Source: Alteromonas sp. CI.11.F.A3
GTDB lineage: Bacteria > Pseudomonadota > Gammaproteobacteria > Enterobacterales > Alteromonadaceae
NCBI RefSeq assembly: GCF_032925565.1
Contig: NZ_CP136708.1
Span: forward strand, 2,604,001-2,668,000
DNA: 64,000 bases
Direction of reading: 5' to 3'
Shown here: positions 34,171 to 43,483 of the stretch, piece by piece
How the letters are laid out: every line of letters begins with the position of its first letter
How positions within the stretch are numbered: position 1 is the first letter of the stretch
Program-made: the position numbers and the translations under genes
Notes under the pieces: generated by a model
Seen by the model: only the letters and a program-made list of their open reading frames with translations
What the model was told of the DNA's origin: nothing
The model's database searches: none

Positions 34171-36370
34171 CTGGGTGAAATCGACACTCGCCATCAGTAT
34201 TGCTGCCTTTTTCAATGCACCGACTTTTGCTCAAGCAAATGCTCAAAGTGCAAATCAAAAAAACGAAGAAGCAAAAGTAGAAAAAATTACGGTACATGGC
34301 ATGCATCGCGCTTATCAAGGTGCGTTTGAATACAAAGAAGTGCCTGCCGCAGCGCAAGACATCGACTTGGGCTTAATTGGTGATGCGGGTGCCATTAATT
34401 TAAATGATGCGTTAGATCTTTCTGCTTCGGTAGCAAGGCAGAATAACTTTGGTGGGCTGTGGAATAGTTTTGCCATTCGTGGTTTTTCTGGTGATGAAAA
34501 CTTACCAAGTGGTTTCTTGGTAAACGGTTTTAATGCTGGCCGTGGCTTTGGTGGCCCGCGTGATTTGGCCGGTATCGACCATGTGGAAGTTTTGAAAGGC
34601 CCTAAAGCGGCGTTGTTTGGCCGCGGCGAACCTGGCGGCGCAGTAAACTTAGTGACTAAGCGCCCACAATTTTTCACCGGTGGCGAAGTGAAAGCCACTT
34701 ATGGTAGTTGGGAACAAGTACGCGTGGAAGCTGATGTACAAACCGTTGCGGGCGATAATGACAGCATTGGTGTACGCGTAGTGGGTTTTTACGAAGACGC
34801 TGAAAGCTTTCGCGATACCGTAGAAACTGAAAAAGTAGGCTTCTACCCTTCTGTTACGTGGGAATTTTCAGCAGATACCCGTATTACCTACGAGCTTGAA
34901 TATACCAAGCAAGAAATTCCCTTCGACCGTGGGGTAATAGCGGTAGACGGTAAGTTAGGTATTCAGCCTATTGAAACTTTCGTGGGCGATCCAAATGGCG
35001 ATAGAATTGCTACCGACGTAGTTGGGCACCAGCTAGAAATTTCTCATGAGCTTAACGACGACTGGAACCTATTGGTAGGTGCTGGCCTGCGTGACACCAC
35101 GTTTGAAGGTAATGCGCTTGAAACTAACTTTGGCGGCCGCCAAACGTTGTTTATCGACCCAGATCAAACGTTACTGTCTCGCTTTAAGCGCTATCGCGAT
35201 TTTGAAACCGATTATGTGGTACTGCGCGGCGAAATTGCTGGTGAATTTGATACAGGCTCAGTTAGCCATCGCGTTATTATTGGTGGTGATTACGATAAGT
35301 TTGAAAACGATCAAGTTATCTTGCGTTACCGCCCACCGTTTTTCTCAGACGACACCAACATTAACGATTTGGATTTAAGCCAATATCTTGTGGTAGATAT
35401 TCTTAACCCAGATTACTCGCCTTTGGCTGATGTTGAGTTGTCAGATAATTTAGACCGCTTAGAAACCCAAGAAGCTTGGGGTATGTACATTCAAGACCAA
35501 GTTAACATTACCGATAAGTTTCAAGTGCGCTTTGGTGGCCGAATTGACAAATTCGAACAAGAAATTCAGAACCGCTTAAGCGATCCGGTTTCTACTACAT
35601 CGCAAGATGATACCCAATTTTCACCTCAGTTAGGTGCAGTGTACTTGCTTGATGACAGCATTAGTTTTTACGCAACGTACGGTGAAGGCTTCCGTCAGCT
35701 AACGGGTTCTGATTATGCGGGTAACCCGTTTGAACCAAACCAATCTGAATCAACTGAAGTAGGTGTTAAAACCGATTTAACGTCATTCTTTGATGATGTA
35801 CGCGGCGATATTACCTTATCTGTCTTCAACATTGAGCAAAGCAATATTTTAGTGTTCGATAGCAGTGATGAAGCATCTGACGGTTTCTTTTTAACTCCTG
35901 GTGGTGAAGCGCGTAGCCGTGGCGTTGAGTTAGATGTTAACGCTGAATTTAGCAACGGCATTAGCTTATGGGTGTCTTATGCTTATATTGACGCTGAAAG
36001 TACCAACGATGCAGCAGACGCTAACTTTGTAGCTGCTATTGAAGCCGGCGATCCGCTTATTAACGTTCCTGAAAATCAGCTTAGCGTTCAAATAGGCAAA
36101 AGCCTTACGGTTTCAGATATGCCGGTACGCCTAGGCACAGGCTTGTTGTATGTAGATGAGAGATTAGGACAAACCGCAACAGAATTCTATTTGCCTAGCT
36201 ACACAACCGTTCGTGCGTTCGCGCAAATTGAACCGGTTGAAAACTTAGTGGTACGTGCAGAAGTAGATAACCTTTTCGACAAAGAGCATTACACCAACTC
36301 TTTTGCCGACGTGTGGGTTGAACCAGGTGCACCGCGCCGCTTTAGAGTTTCAGCGTCTTACCGTTTCTAA
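34160..36370 (+). CDS. TonB-dependent outer membrane receptor (siderophore-receptor type)
   Basis: A 736-residue receptor. A signal peptide (about 1-25) precedes the plug domain: VEKITVHGMHRAYQ (TonB-box region), ARQNNFGGLWNSFAIRGFSG and DLAGIDHVEVLKGPKAALFG with GEPGGAVNLVTKRP. A 22-strand barrel follows and ends with the required terminal aromatic (RVSASYRF). It resembles the FhuA/FhuE-type subfamily. Genetic fusion into an operon with an exporter-type ABC system rather than a periplasmic-binding-protein importer is unusual. Ligand unknown. Confidence 0.92.
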   Translation: MKNNWVKSTLAISIAAFFNAPTFAQANAQSANQKNEEAKVEKITVHGMHRAYQGAFEYKEVPAAAQDIDLGLIGDAGAINLNDALDLSASVARQNNFGGLWNSFAIRGFSGDENLPSGFLVNGFNAGRGFGGPRDLAGIDHVEVLKGPKAALFGRGEPGGAVNLVTKRPQFFTGGEVKATYGSWEQVRVEADVQTVAGDNDSIGVRVVGFYEDAESFRDTVETEKVGFYPSVTWEFSADTRITYELEYTKQEIPFDRGVIAVDGKLGIQPIETFVGDPNGDRIATDVVGHQLEISHELNDDWNLLVGAGLRDTTFEGNALETNFGGRQTLFIDPDQTLLSRFKRYRDFETDYVVLRGEIAGEFDTGSVSHRVIIGGDYDKFENDQVILRYRPPFFSDDTNINDLDLSQYLVVDILNPDYSPLADVELSDNLDRLETQEAWGMYIQDQVNITDKFQVRFGGRIDKFEQEIQNRLSDPVSTTSQDDTQFSPQLGAVYLLDDSISFYATYGEGFRQLTGSDYAGNPFEPNQSESTEVGVKTDLTSFFDDVRGDITLSVFNIEQSNILVFDSSDEASDGFFLTPGGEARSRGVELDVNAEFSNGISLWVSYAYIDAESTNDAADANFVAAIEAGDPLINVPENQLSVQIGKSLTVSDMPVRLGTGLLYVDERLGQTATEFYLPSYTTVRAFAQIEPVENLVVRAEVDNLFDKEHYTNSFADVWVEPGAPRRFRVSASYRF

Positions 36371-36411
36371 GCTTTGTATTAAAAGGCTTTATAACAGCTC
36401 CATCGGTTTAT

Positions 36412-36463
36412 AAATGACGTAGATAAGCTTTGTTTCCCTTATGCTTGTCTACGTCATTTTTTT
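36412..36463 (+). terminator. Rho-independent terminator after the ABC-TonB operon
   Basis: Long stem AAATGACGTAGA(T)AAGC / GCTTGTCTACGTCATTT with a 14-base loop and a run of T, 42 bases after the receptor stop codon. Confidence 0.9.
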
Positions 36464-36520
36464 ATGTGTTCAAAGCCTAGGTTATCGACTTAGGTTATCA
36501 ATTTAAATTATCAACTGAGG

Positions 36521-36844
36521 TTATCGACTAGGTGTAGATTGCACTTCTAAGTTGAAGTCTTTACCAATGCCTTCGATAATTCTGGTTAAACCTACTATTT
36601 CGCCCTCGTCGTCATTATTCCAATTGCAAGTAAGGGTACTGGTTCCTTTTCGAAGTTTACCCTGCCAACTGTCACGACTTACATCTAAGTCGCCAGGGGC
36701 ATCGGTTAACTCCCACCCTTCGTCTTTAAACTGAAAAACAATGGTTGCGAACCTTTCTGTAGGGATAGCCCCAATAATCTTCAAGTCTTTACGCTGAAAT
36801 TTAGACACAACGAGTGCCCGTCGAATGTTAGAAAATAAGCCCAC
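36521..36844 (-). CDS. Conserved-looking small protein of unknown function
   Basis: A 107-residue soluble protein, beginning MGLFSNIRRALVVSKFQRKD, with FKDEGWELTDAPGDLDVSRD and TSTLTCNWNNDDEGEI. Single gene with its own spacing. No signal peptide, no membrane segment and no motif that I can name. Codon use looks like the neighbouring core genes, so it is probably a real gene. Confidence 0.65.
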   Translation of the reverse strand: MGLFSNIRRALVVSKFQRKDLKIIGAIPTERFATIVFQFKDEGWELTDAPGDLDVSRDSWQGKLRKGTSTLTCNWNNDDEGEIVGLTRIIEGIGKDFNLEVQSTPSR

Positions 36845-36977
36845 GTTAGTCCCCTACCGTAATAGTCGTAGTCGCTATGCTATTTATAGCTACATTTAAC
36901 TACTTTTTAACATATATTACCAATCTCTCATATGTGGGTTCTACGGTAATGAAAAAACAGCGTCCACTATTGTTCAA

Positions 36978-37904
36978 TTAACGGGTACGTTTTTGAATGA
37001 CTAACCAAATTCCGCCTAGGGTCATTAAAGAGGCAACCATTATCTGAACACTTATCGTTTCGGCAAGAAATGCCCACCCCATTAGTGTGGCTATTACCGG
37101 CACACTCAACTGAACGGTAGCGGCCGTTGTCGACTGAATTAAGGGTAGTGCTTTATACCAAATGGCATAACCGCAACCCGATGCCACTATGCCAGACGCT
37201 AGCGCATACATCACGCCATCATTGCTCCACTGCCACGTGCCTGTTACCCATAGCCAAATAATTAAAGGTATGGTGAAAAGCGTGGCGTATGAAAAATTAC
37301 CGGCGGTAAGCAACAAAGGCGCATTACTCTTTTTACCTAACAACGAATAAAAGCCCCACGCAATACCGGCACTTATCATTAATAGCGCTGAAAACAGTGG
37401 CGGCGCGCTGGCACCGGGTAGCAACAAGATAACTAAGCCTGCAAAAGCCAGTAAAAAGCCCAACCACTGAAATGCAGCAAAGCGTTCGCCTTTTAGCAAA
37501 CCTACTGAAATCATAGTGAGCTGCACTGCGCCAAACAAAAGCAGCGCACCTGTGCCTGTCGACATAGAGATATACGCGTAAGAAAACCCAATAGCGTAAA
37601 CGAATAAGCATAGCGCCCCTGCTATTGATGCCTGTTGTTTAATGGCCGCTATTGGGCTGGTGTTTATATTAGCCGCAGCGCTTTCTGTTCCAGAAGCGCT
37701 TTGCTCACTTTTGTTATTGGCTAACGCTGCGCGGCGGGCAGTAAAAGCGACCAAAAGGGTTAAACACAATGCCCCACTGGCTAAGCGTATTGTGGTGAAA
37801 AGGCCTGGATCGATATCGGTATTGGCCAGTGCCATACGGCACAACAACGAATTGGCCGCAAACGCCAGCATGGCAATACACACTAATCCGTACGGGTTAC
37901 CCAT
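36978..37904 (-). CDS. EamA/DMT-family transporter
   Basis: A 308-residue inner membrane protein with about ten hydrophobic helices and two EamA repeats (helices 1-5 and 6-10). The repeat starts are LVCIAMLAFAANSLLCRMAL and LLMISAGIAWGFYSLLGKKS. A hydrophilic insert (about 62-85, Ser/Ala/Asn-rich) sits between helices 2 and 3. DMT carriers export amino acids or other metabolites; the substrate cannot be told from the sequence. Single-gene unit. Confidence 0.9.
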   Translation of the reverse strand: MGNPYGLVCIAMLAFAANSLLCRMALANTDIDPGLFTTIRLASGALCLTLLVAFTARRAALANNKSEQSASGTESAAANINTSPIAAIKQQASIAGALCLFVYAIGFSYAYISMSTGTGALLLFGAVQLTMISVGLLKGERFAAFQWLGFLLAFAGLVILLLPGASAPPLFSALLMISAGIAWGFYSLLGKKSNAPLLLTAGNFSYATLFTIPLIIWLWVTGTWQWSNDGVMYALASGIVASGCGYAIWYKALPLIQSTTAATVQLSVPVIATLMGWAFLAETISVQIMVASLMTLGGIWLVIQKRTR

Positions 37905-38049
37905 TCATTTTCTCCATCAGCGTATTCATAAAAGCCCTTTTATAAGGTTGATAACTTTACCAGGTTATTTCGTGCACATAGCCACATGTAAAAATACACA
38001 AAGCTCTTTTTAATCAAGGCTTTGTAAACTACCTTTTTACAGGCAAAAG

Positions 38050-38077
38050 AAAAGGACCGCAATGGGTCCTTTTTTCT
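38050..38077. terminator. Terminator downstream of purC
   Basis: AAAAGGACC / GGTCCTTTTTT hairpin with T runs on both strands, 25 bases beyond the purC stop codon. Suits the minus-strand purC-bamC-dapA unit and could work both ways. Confidence 0.82.
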
Positions 38078-38101
38078 TTCAATCGTTACACTAACATGCC
38101 G

Positions 38102-38815
38102 TTACAGTGAAACACCTAAGCGTTCTGCAACTTCAATGTAAGTTTCAACCACTGAGCCTAGGCCTTGTCTGAAACGGTCTTTGTCCATCTTCTTGCGGGT
38201 TTCTTTGTCCCACAAGCGGCAACCGTCAGGCGTAAATTCATCACCTAAAACAATGTTGCCATCAGGATCAACACCGAATTCAAGTTTGTAATCTACTAGC
38301 AACATGCCTGCTTCATCAAACAGCGATTTAAGCACAGCATTTACTTTAAACGTTAACGACTTCATTTCAGCAATTTGTGCTTCTGTCGCCCATCCAAATG
38401 ACACAATGTGATAATCGTTAATCATAGGATCGTGCAATGCGTCATTTTTAAGGAAGAATTCAAACACAGGCGGCGCCAACGTTTGCCCTTCTTCTACACC
38501 AAGACGACGAACCAAAGAGCCTGCCGCTAGGTTACGAACAACACATTCCACTGGGATCATGTCTAGCTTTTTAACTAAAGATTCAGTGTCAGAAAGCAAA
38601 GCTTCTACTTGCGTAGCAATACCCGCTTCTTCAAGTTTAGTCATAATAAAATGGTTAAACTTGTTATTCACTTCGCCTTTACGGTCTAGCTGTTCAATTT
38701 TTTCACCATCAAAAGCTGATGTGTCGTTTCTGAAATGCAGAATTAACTTATCGCTATCATCAGTAAAATACACAGTTTTTGCTTTACCGCGGTAAAGCTC
38801 GTCACGTTTTTCCAT
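38102..38815 (-). CDS. purC: SAICAR synthase
   Basis: PurC (phosphoribosylaminoimidazole-succinocarboxamide synthase) joins CAIR and aspartate in purine synthesis. About 237 residues, the normal length. Motifs: [45 protein letters not shown] and [15 protein letters not shown] set the start at the ATG at 38815 (MEKRDELY); an in-frame TTG at 38827 would directly abut the bamC stop. It is the last gene of dapA-bamC-purC, an arrangement known in gammaproteobacteria. Confidence 0.96.
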   Translation of the reverse strand: MEKRDELYRGKAKTVYFTDDSDKLILHFRNDTSAFDGEKIEQLDRKGEVNNKFNHFIMTKLEEAGIATQVEALLSDTESLVKKLDMIPVECVVRNLAAGSLVRRLGVEEGQTLAPPVFEFFLKNDALHDPMINDYHIVSFGWATEAQIAEMKSLTFKVNAVLKSLFDEAGMLLVDYKLEFGVDPDGNIVLGDEFTPDGCRLWDKETRKKMDKDRFRQGLGSVVETYIEVAERLGVSL

Positions 38816-38827
38816 TCTCAGTCTCAA

Positions 38828-39931
38828 TTATATATCAAGGTTATCTTCTGACATGACCTCGGCAAATGCGCCGTAAAGGTCTGAAACCTGATTGGCTTCA
38901 AAAGGTTCGCTTTCATTATTCATGAAAGTCACTGAACTGCGTTTCTCACCGGCACGTGAAACTTTTAAACGGTAGTCACCTTTTTCAAGTAACTCATTGT
39001 CGCTGGAGAACAAACCGCCCCACCAACCCGTGTCACTACCATTATAGGAAACAAACAGTAGGCCGTTAGATTTATCTAAATCTTTAACGTCGAAACCAAG
39101 TTTACGCAATACCAATAACATACGTGGCCATACCACATCGTATTGTGCATCAACCATGAATGCTGGGTTGCCGTCATCGTTAAAGCCCATTTCGGTATTT
39201 AGGCCTTGGCGAATACGTGCAATGCGACGAGTTTCTTGTAATTGAATCTGGTATTCGTAATGACCAATCACTTGGTTAAGTACGTCTACTTCCTCGCGGC
39301 GCTCTTGCATGCTTGAAATTTCTGCAACAACATCGTCACCCGTGGTGGCCATGTAGTCTTTTAAATCAACAGAAAGTGCTGCGGTTCTACCGTGAGGTTT
39401 TACATCTAGAGTGAATTCAAAGCGGCGACCCACTTCACTTTCAGTGCTGGTCCAGCTGTACCATGGGCTATCCACTTCTTTTTTGATAATCATCCAATCA
39501 GTGTTTAGCACTTGCTGTTCAGGATCGAAGAAATCGACGCCAATACCTTGTTCGTCTAGGAAGCTTAACAATGAATTCCAAACTGCTTGGCTTAACGGCT
39601 GGCTATCATCAACTTGGTCGAACCAAATTGTTGCTGTGCTTTTGCCTTCTTCTACGTGCGAACCCGTAACCAGTGGCAATACCAATGCAGGAGACTGCAC
39701 AAGCAATTTCTTGCCAACAAGACTTTCATCTACGCTGTCGTCTAATTCAGGTACTGCAAACTCTCTAGAAAAAGTTGGCGCATCTAAGTCGGCTGGAACT
39801 TGTACTTGCTTTTGTTCTTTCGTTTCTAAGTATTTGTACGTACCTGAAGCCGTCTTTCTGTCTGTTTGGCTTGAACAACCTGCAAGTGCGATTACTACCA
39901 TCGAACTCACTATAGCCAGCGTTCTATTCAT
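38828..39931 (-). CDS. bamC: Outer membrane assembly lipoprotein BamC
   Basis: A 367-residue lipoprotein of the BAM complex that inserts beta-barrel proteins. Lipobox VIALAGCSSQ (Cys near 19), an unstructured N-terminal stretch, then two helix-grip domains (about 95-215 and 245-360) with WDQVD-like segment IWFDQVDDSQPL and WPRMLLVLRKLGFDVKDLDK. Location between dapA and purC is the usual one for bamC (nlpB). Confidence 0.94.
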   Translation of the reverse strand: MNRTLAIVSSMVVIALAGCSSQTDRKTASGTYKYLETKEQKQVQVPADLDAPTFSREFAVPELDDSVDESLVGKKLLVQSPALVLPLVTGSHVEEGKSTATIWFDQVDDSQPLSQAVWNSLLSFLDEQGIGVDFFDPEQQVLNTDWMIIKKEVDSPWYSWTSTESEVGRRFEFTLDVKPHGRTAALSVDLKDYMATTGDDVVAEISSMQERREEVDVLNQVIGHYEYQIQLQETRRIARIRQGLNTEMGFNDDGNPAFMVDAQYDVVWPRMLLVLRKLGFDVKDLDKSNGLLFVSYNGSDTGWWGGLFSSDNELLEKGDYRLKVSRAGEKRSSVTFMNNESEPFEANQVSDLYGAFAEVMSEDNLDI

Positions 39932-39943
39932 CTGTGTTCCTTA

Positions 39944-40828
39944 TTAACCCGAAATCAATGCGTATTTTTGTAATAGTTCTTCGATATGTTTTTGGCTTAC
40001 AAGTTCCGGTAAAACCATAGGTAATCGCATTTGTGCACTTTCCATCATGCCCATTTTGTATAAAGCCCACTTAGGAATAACTGGATTAGGCTCGATAAAT
40101 AGCGCGGTGTGAAGCAATTCGATGCTTTCATCTATAGTGCGACATTTATCAAAATCTTTTGCTAAAGCGGCTTCGCACATTTGTGCAATGGCCTTTGGAA
40201 CCACGTTTGCTGTCACAGAAATAACGCCATGACCGCCTTCACACATGAATTCACAACTTGTGCCGTCATCGCCACTTAATAAAACGAAGTCTGAAGGGAC
40301 AAGTGCTTGCGTTTCTTTAAGACGAGCAATATCACCGGTTGCGTCTTTTAATCCAACAATGTTTTTGTGAGATGAAAGTTCTGCAACGGTTGCAGGCAGC
40401 ATATCAGCAACAGTTCTACCTGGTACGTTGTATAACAACACAGGTAAATCGCTTGCATCAGCAATGGCGTTGAAGTGTGCCACCATGCCTGCTTGTTGAG
40501 GCTTGTTGTAGTAAGGGACTACGCTTAAGAAGCCGTCGATACCGGCCGCACCCAATTGTTGAGTAAGAAAAATCGCTTCAGCAGTTGAGTTTGCGCCACT
40601 ACCTGCAATAACAGGAATAGCGCCAGACACCATAGCAACGGTCTCTTTAACGACGTTTACGTGTTCATCAAACGGTAAGGTGGCCGACTCGCCAGTGGTG
40701 CCAACAGACACAATACCATGTGTGCCTTGTTCAACATGAAAGCGCACTAGCTTCTCAAGTGACTTGTAATCGATGTCGCCGTATTCAAACATCGGCGTGA
40801 CGAGTGCTACGTAACTACCAGTAAACAT
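39944..40828 (-). CDS. dapA: 4-hydroxy-tetrahydrodipicolinate synthase
   Basis: DapA condenses pyruvate with aspartate semialdehyde, the first committed step to lysine and diaminopimelate. The 294-residue length is typical. Motifs: GTTGESATLPFDEH, the Tyr in LYNVPGRT, and the Schiff-base Lys in IVGLKDATGDI (near residue 162). GDDGTSCEFMCEGGHGVISV completes the barrel signature. It is the first gene of the unit with bamC and purC and divergent from gcvR. Confidence 0.97.
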   Translation of the reverse strand: MFTGSYVALVTPMFEYGDIDYKSLEKLVRFHVEQGTHGIVSVGTTGESATLPFDEHVNVVKETVAMVSGAIPVIAGSGANSTAEAIFLTQQLGAAGIDGFLSVVPYYNKPQQAGMVAHFNAIADASDLPVLLYNVPGRTVADMLPATVAELSSHKNIVGLKDATGDIARLKETQALVPSDFVLLSGDDGTSCEFMCEGGHGVISVTANVVPKAIAQMCEAALAKDFDKCRTIDESIELLHTALFIEPNPVIPKWALYKMGMMESAQMRLPMVLPELVSQKHIEELLQKYALISG

Positions 40829-41008
40829 AATCTCTCCGCAAAATATGAGCGCACATGGTAAATATGTCGGTAGCTAAACACAAGCTATCTCACGCCTAAA
40901 TGACAAGAATTTGACAATAATCTGCATCAATACTACAAAAAGCCGCTGGTACTAAAAAAAAACTCTATGCTACCATCACCCAATACGTTTCCTGTGATGT
41001 AGGTTTTA

Positions 41009-41572
41009 ATGTCTCAGCACCAACTGATTGTTACCATTTTAGGTACAGATAAAACGGGTATATTAAGCGAAATTGCGACCACGGTATCAGAAGCCCAGTG
41101 CAACATTTTAGATAGCCGCCAAGCTGTTTATGGTCAAGAGTTCTCGCTTACTATGATCATTGAAGGCTCGCAGTCTGCCATTACCCGCGCTGAGTGTACC
41201 GTGCCCCCTCTTTGTCAGCGTCTCGATCTGCTTTCCATGATGAAACGTACCAGTCACCACGAAAAGCAAAATCTCGATCACTTATTTCACGTTGAGTTCA
41301 GCGGCGAAGATACCGCTGGGCTAATAGAAGCAGTAACAGGCTTTTTCGCAAAACGTAACGCGTCAATTAGTGCATTTAGGCAAGCCACTTATAAAGCGGC
41401 CGAGTGTAAAAACGAATGTATGCGCTGCAAATTCGTTGTGAATATGCCTGCATCTGAAGATTTTGCTGCCCTAGAATCAGAGCTAACCGCGTTATTTGAA
41501 GAGCTCAACGTAACCGGAAAAGTTGTAGATAAACATATTAAGGAATCTAATGAACACGCTTCAAGCTGGTGA
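41009..41572 (+). CDS. gcvR: Glycine cleavage system regulator GcvR-like protein
   Basis: A 187-residue protein of two ACT domains (about 1-85 and 90-175): LIVTILGTDKTGILSEIATT and VEFSGEDTAGLIEAVTGFFA start the repeats. GcvR is a GcvA antagonist that senses glycine. A CxxxCxxC-like stretch (AECKNECMRCKF) in the second domain is notable. Divergent from dapA and overlapping bcp by 23 bases, the same neighbourhood as in other gammaproteobacteria. Confidence 0.88.
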   Translation: MSQHQLIVTILGTDKTGILSEIATTVSEAQCNILDSRQAVYGQEFSLTMIIEGSQSAITRAECTVPPLCQRLDLLSMMKRTSHHEKQNLDHLFHVEFSGEDTAGLIEAVTGFFAKRNASISAFRQATYKAAECKNECMRCKFVVNMPASEDFAALESELTALFEELNVTGKVVDKHIKESNEHASSW

Positions 41573-42020
41573 TAAAGCACCACAGTTTTCACTTCAAAAC
41601 CAAAATGATGAAACCATTACGTTATCAGATTACCTAGGCAAGAAAGTACTGGTTTACTTTTACCCTAAGGCGATGACCCCAGGCTGTACCGTTCAAGCGC
41701 AAGGCTTACGCGACAGTAAAGAGGCATTAGACGGCTTGAACGTAGAAGTAATGGGCATCAGCCCTGATGCGGTTAAACGCTTGCCAAAATTCGCTGAAAA
41801 AGAAAGCCTAAACTTTACTTTGTTGTCTGACGAAGACCACGCGGTTGCAGACGCTTTTGGCGTATGGGGCTTGAAAAAGTTCATGGGTAAAGAGTATGAC
41901 GGTATTCACCGCTTGAGCTTTTTAGTAGACGAAAACGGTGTTATCGAACACGTTTTCAATAAGTTTAAAACCAAAGAACATCACACAGTAGTGTTAGATT
42001 ACTTGGCTGATAATAAGTAA
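41550..42020 (+). CDS. bcp: Thioredoxin-dependent peroxiredoxin Bcp
   Basis: A 156-residue BCP/PrxQ-type thiol peroxidase that reduces peroxides with thioredoxin. The active site YFYPKAMTPGCTVQAQGLRD has the peroxidatic Cys near residue 46 in the TPGCT motif. The resolving Cys five residues later in E. coli Bcp is replaced here (TVQAQ), so it may be a 1-Cys-type variant. The start follows AAGGA within the gcvR end. A strong terminator follows. Confidence 0.95.
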   Translation: MNTLQAGDKAPQFSLQNQNDETITLSDYLGKKVLVYFYPKAMTPGCTVQAQGLRDSKEALDGLNVEVMGISPDAVKRLPKFAEKESLNFTLLSDEDHAVADAFGVWGLKKFMGKEYDGIHRLSFLVDENGVIEHVFNKFKTKEHHTVVLDYLADNK

Positions 42021-42050
42021 TTCACGTCACGCGTATTGGTTGGAAACAAA

Positions 42051-42082
42051 AAGGGCGGTAGTTCACACTACCGCCCTTTTTT
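42051..42082 (+). terminator. Rho-independent terminator after bcp
   Basis: AAGGGCGGTAGT / ACTACCGCCCTT perfect stem with a 4-base loop and six T, 30 bases after the bcp stop; it could also serve the convergent permease gene. Confidence 0.93.
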
Positions 42083-42126
42083 CGTTTTGCTGGTTATTAA
42101 TTTTATTCTTTGTTTAGCCTAATGCG

Positions 42127-43203
42127 CTATTTGCTTTCAGCCACAGTTAATCCCTCAGGATTACTCGACCACGCTGTTATTACTGCTTTTACCAATGTTG
42201 CCAACGGTATAGCAAAGAAAACGCCCCAAAAACCCCATAAGCCGCCAAATACCAGCACTGCAATAATGATATACAGTGGGTGCAAGCTTACTGCTTCAGA
42301 GAAAAGCAATGGCACCAATAAGTTTCCATCTAGTGCCTGAATGATTGAATAGGCAATAAACAGATACCAGAAATCAGGCGTTAAACCCCATTGAAATAGC
42401 GCGACTATGGCAACGGGAATGGTGACTACCGCAGCGCCTATGTAAGGAATCAGCACAGAAATGCCCACCAATACGCCAAGCAATATAGCGTATCGCAAAT
42501 CCATAAAGGCGAAGGTTACGCATGACACTAAGCTAACAATCACAATTTCTATCACTTTGCCGCGAATGTAATTGGCAATTTGTGAATTCATTTCATGGCC
42601 AACTTGCGTAATTAACCGGCGCTCTTTGGGTAACAAGTTAGAAATGCTTTCTAAGAAATACATCTTGTCTTTCAGCATGAAAAACACCATTAAAGGCACA
42701 AGCACCGCATAAACTAATAGCGCAGCCACATTGGCAATGTTACTAAAAGACGCTGATATTAATGTTTCGCCTACACCAACAAGTTTGTCGTTTAGCCCTT
42801 CCATCATTTGATGAATTTGGTAAACCTGCACATAGTCAGGGTATTTTTCCGGCAAGGTTAAGATCCAATCTTGTGCCTTCTGCCATATTAAAGGGGTTTC
42901 TTGAATAAGATTAATGCTTTGGCGAGTCACAATGGGCACTAAACCAATTAGCATGAAAATGACCAGGGTAATAAACCCCATTAATACAATGCCGCAAGCA
43001 ATAGCGCGGCTTACGCCAAATCTAACAAGGTGGGTAACTGGCCAGTCCAGTAAGTAAGCCACAATCGCTGCCACTAAAACAGGCATTATAAGCTCGCCCC
43101 ACAAAAGCAGCGCGGCGGTGGTAATAAGTATTAGAATAAGCAGCATGGCTGCATCAGGATCGGAAAATTTGCGTCGGTACCAGCGACCAAACACACTGAT
43201 CAT
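42127..43203 (-). CDS. AI-2E family (PerM-like) membrane permease
   Basis: About 358 residues with six to eight membrane helices. The family pattern is clear: paired N-terminal helices (MLLILILITTAALLLWG), a hydrophilic mid-region with LPEKYPDYVQVY, then VLVPLMVFFMLKDK and LLGVLVGISVLIPYIGAAV, ending with GGLWGFWGVFFAIPLATLVK. I set the start at the ATG at 43203 (MISVFGRW), preceded by AGGAAG. An upstream start at 43269 would add a non-membrane extension. Members export quorum signals or act in Na+/H+ exchange; substrate unknown. Confidence 0.88.
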   Translation of the reverse strand: MISVFGRWYRRKFSDPDAAMLLILILITTAALLLWGELIMPVLVAAIVAYLLDWPVTHLVRFGVSRAIACGIVLMGFITLVIFMLIGLVPIVTRQSINLIQETPLIWQKAQDWILTLPEKYPDYVQVYQIHQMMEGLNDKLVGVGETLISASFSNIANVAALLVYAVLVPLMVFFMLKDKMYFLESISNLLPKERRLITQVGHEMNSQIANYIRGKVIEIVIVSLVSCVTFAFMDLRYAILLGVLVGISVLIPYIGAAVVTIPVAIVALFQWGLTPDFWYLFIAYSIIQALDGNLLVPLLFSEAVSLHPLYIIIAVLVFGGLWGFWGVFFAIPLATLVKAVITAWSSNPEGLTVAESK

Positions 43204-43483
43204 AAAAGCTTCCTGAGAAATTTTAAGAATAGGATACGCATCATAGTGTAAAGACTTAGCATCGGGCAATACACTTTCTATTTAAATCAATCTGGTAAGA
43301 CGATTTAATAAGCAATATTCGAATCAAACGCCACGCTAATTGATAATGACAGATTTGCACTAAAACTGGCATAAACGTACTTATCTAGGCAGAATGATAA
43401 AATTCATAATAAATAATTGAAACTGAAACGGTACTTTGGTGCTCTAATACGTATTCCAGTATTGTTCAGTAAATCACAGGTAC

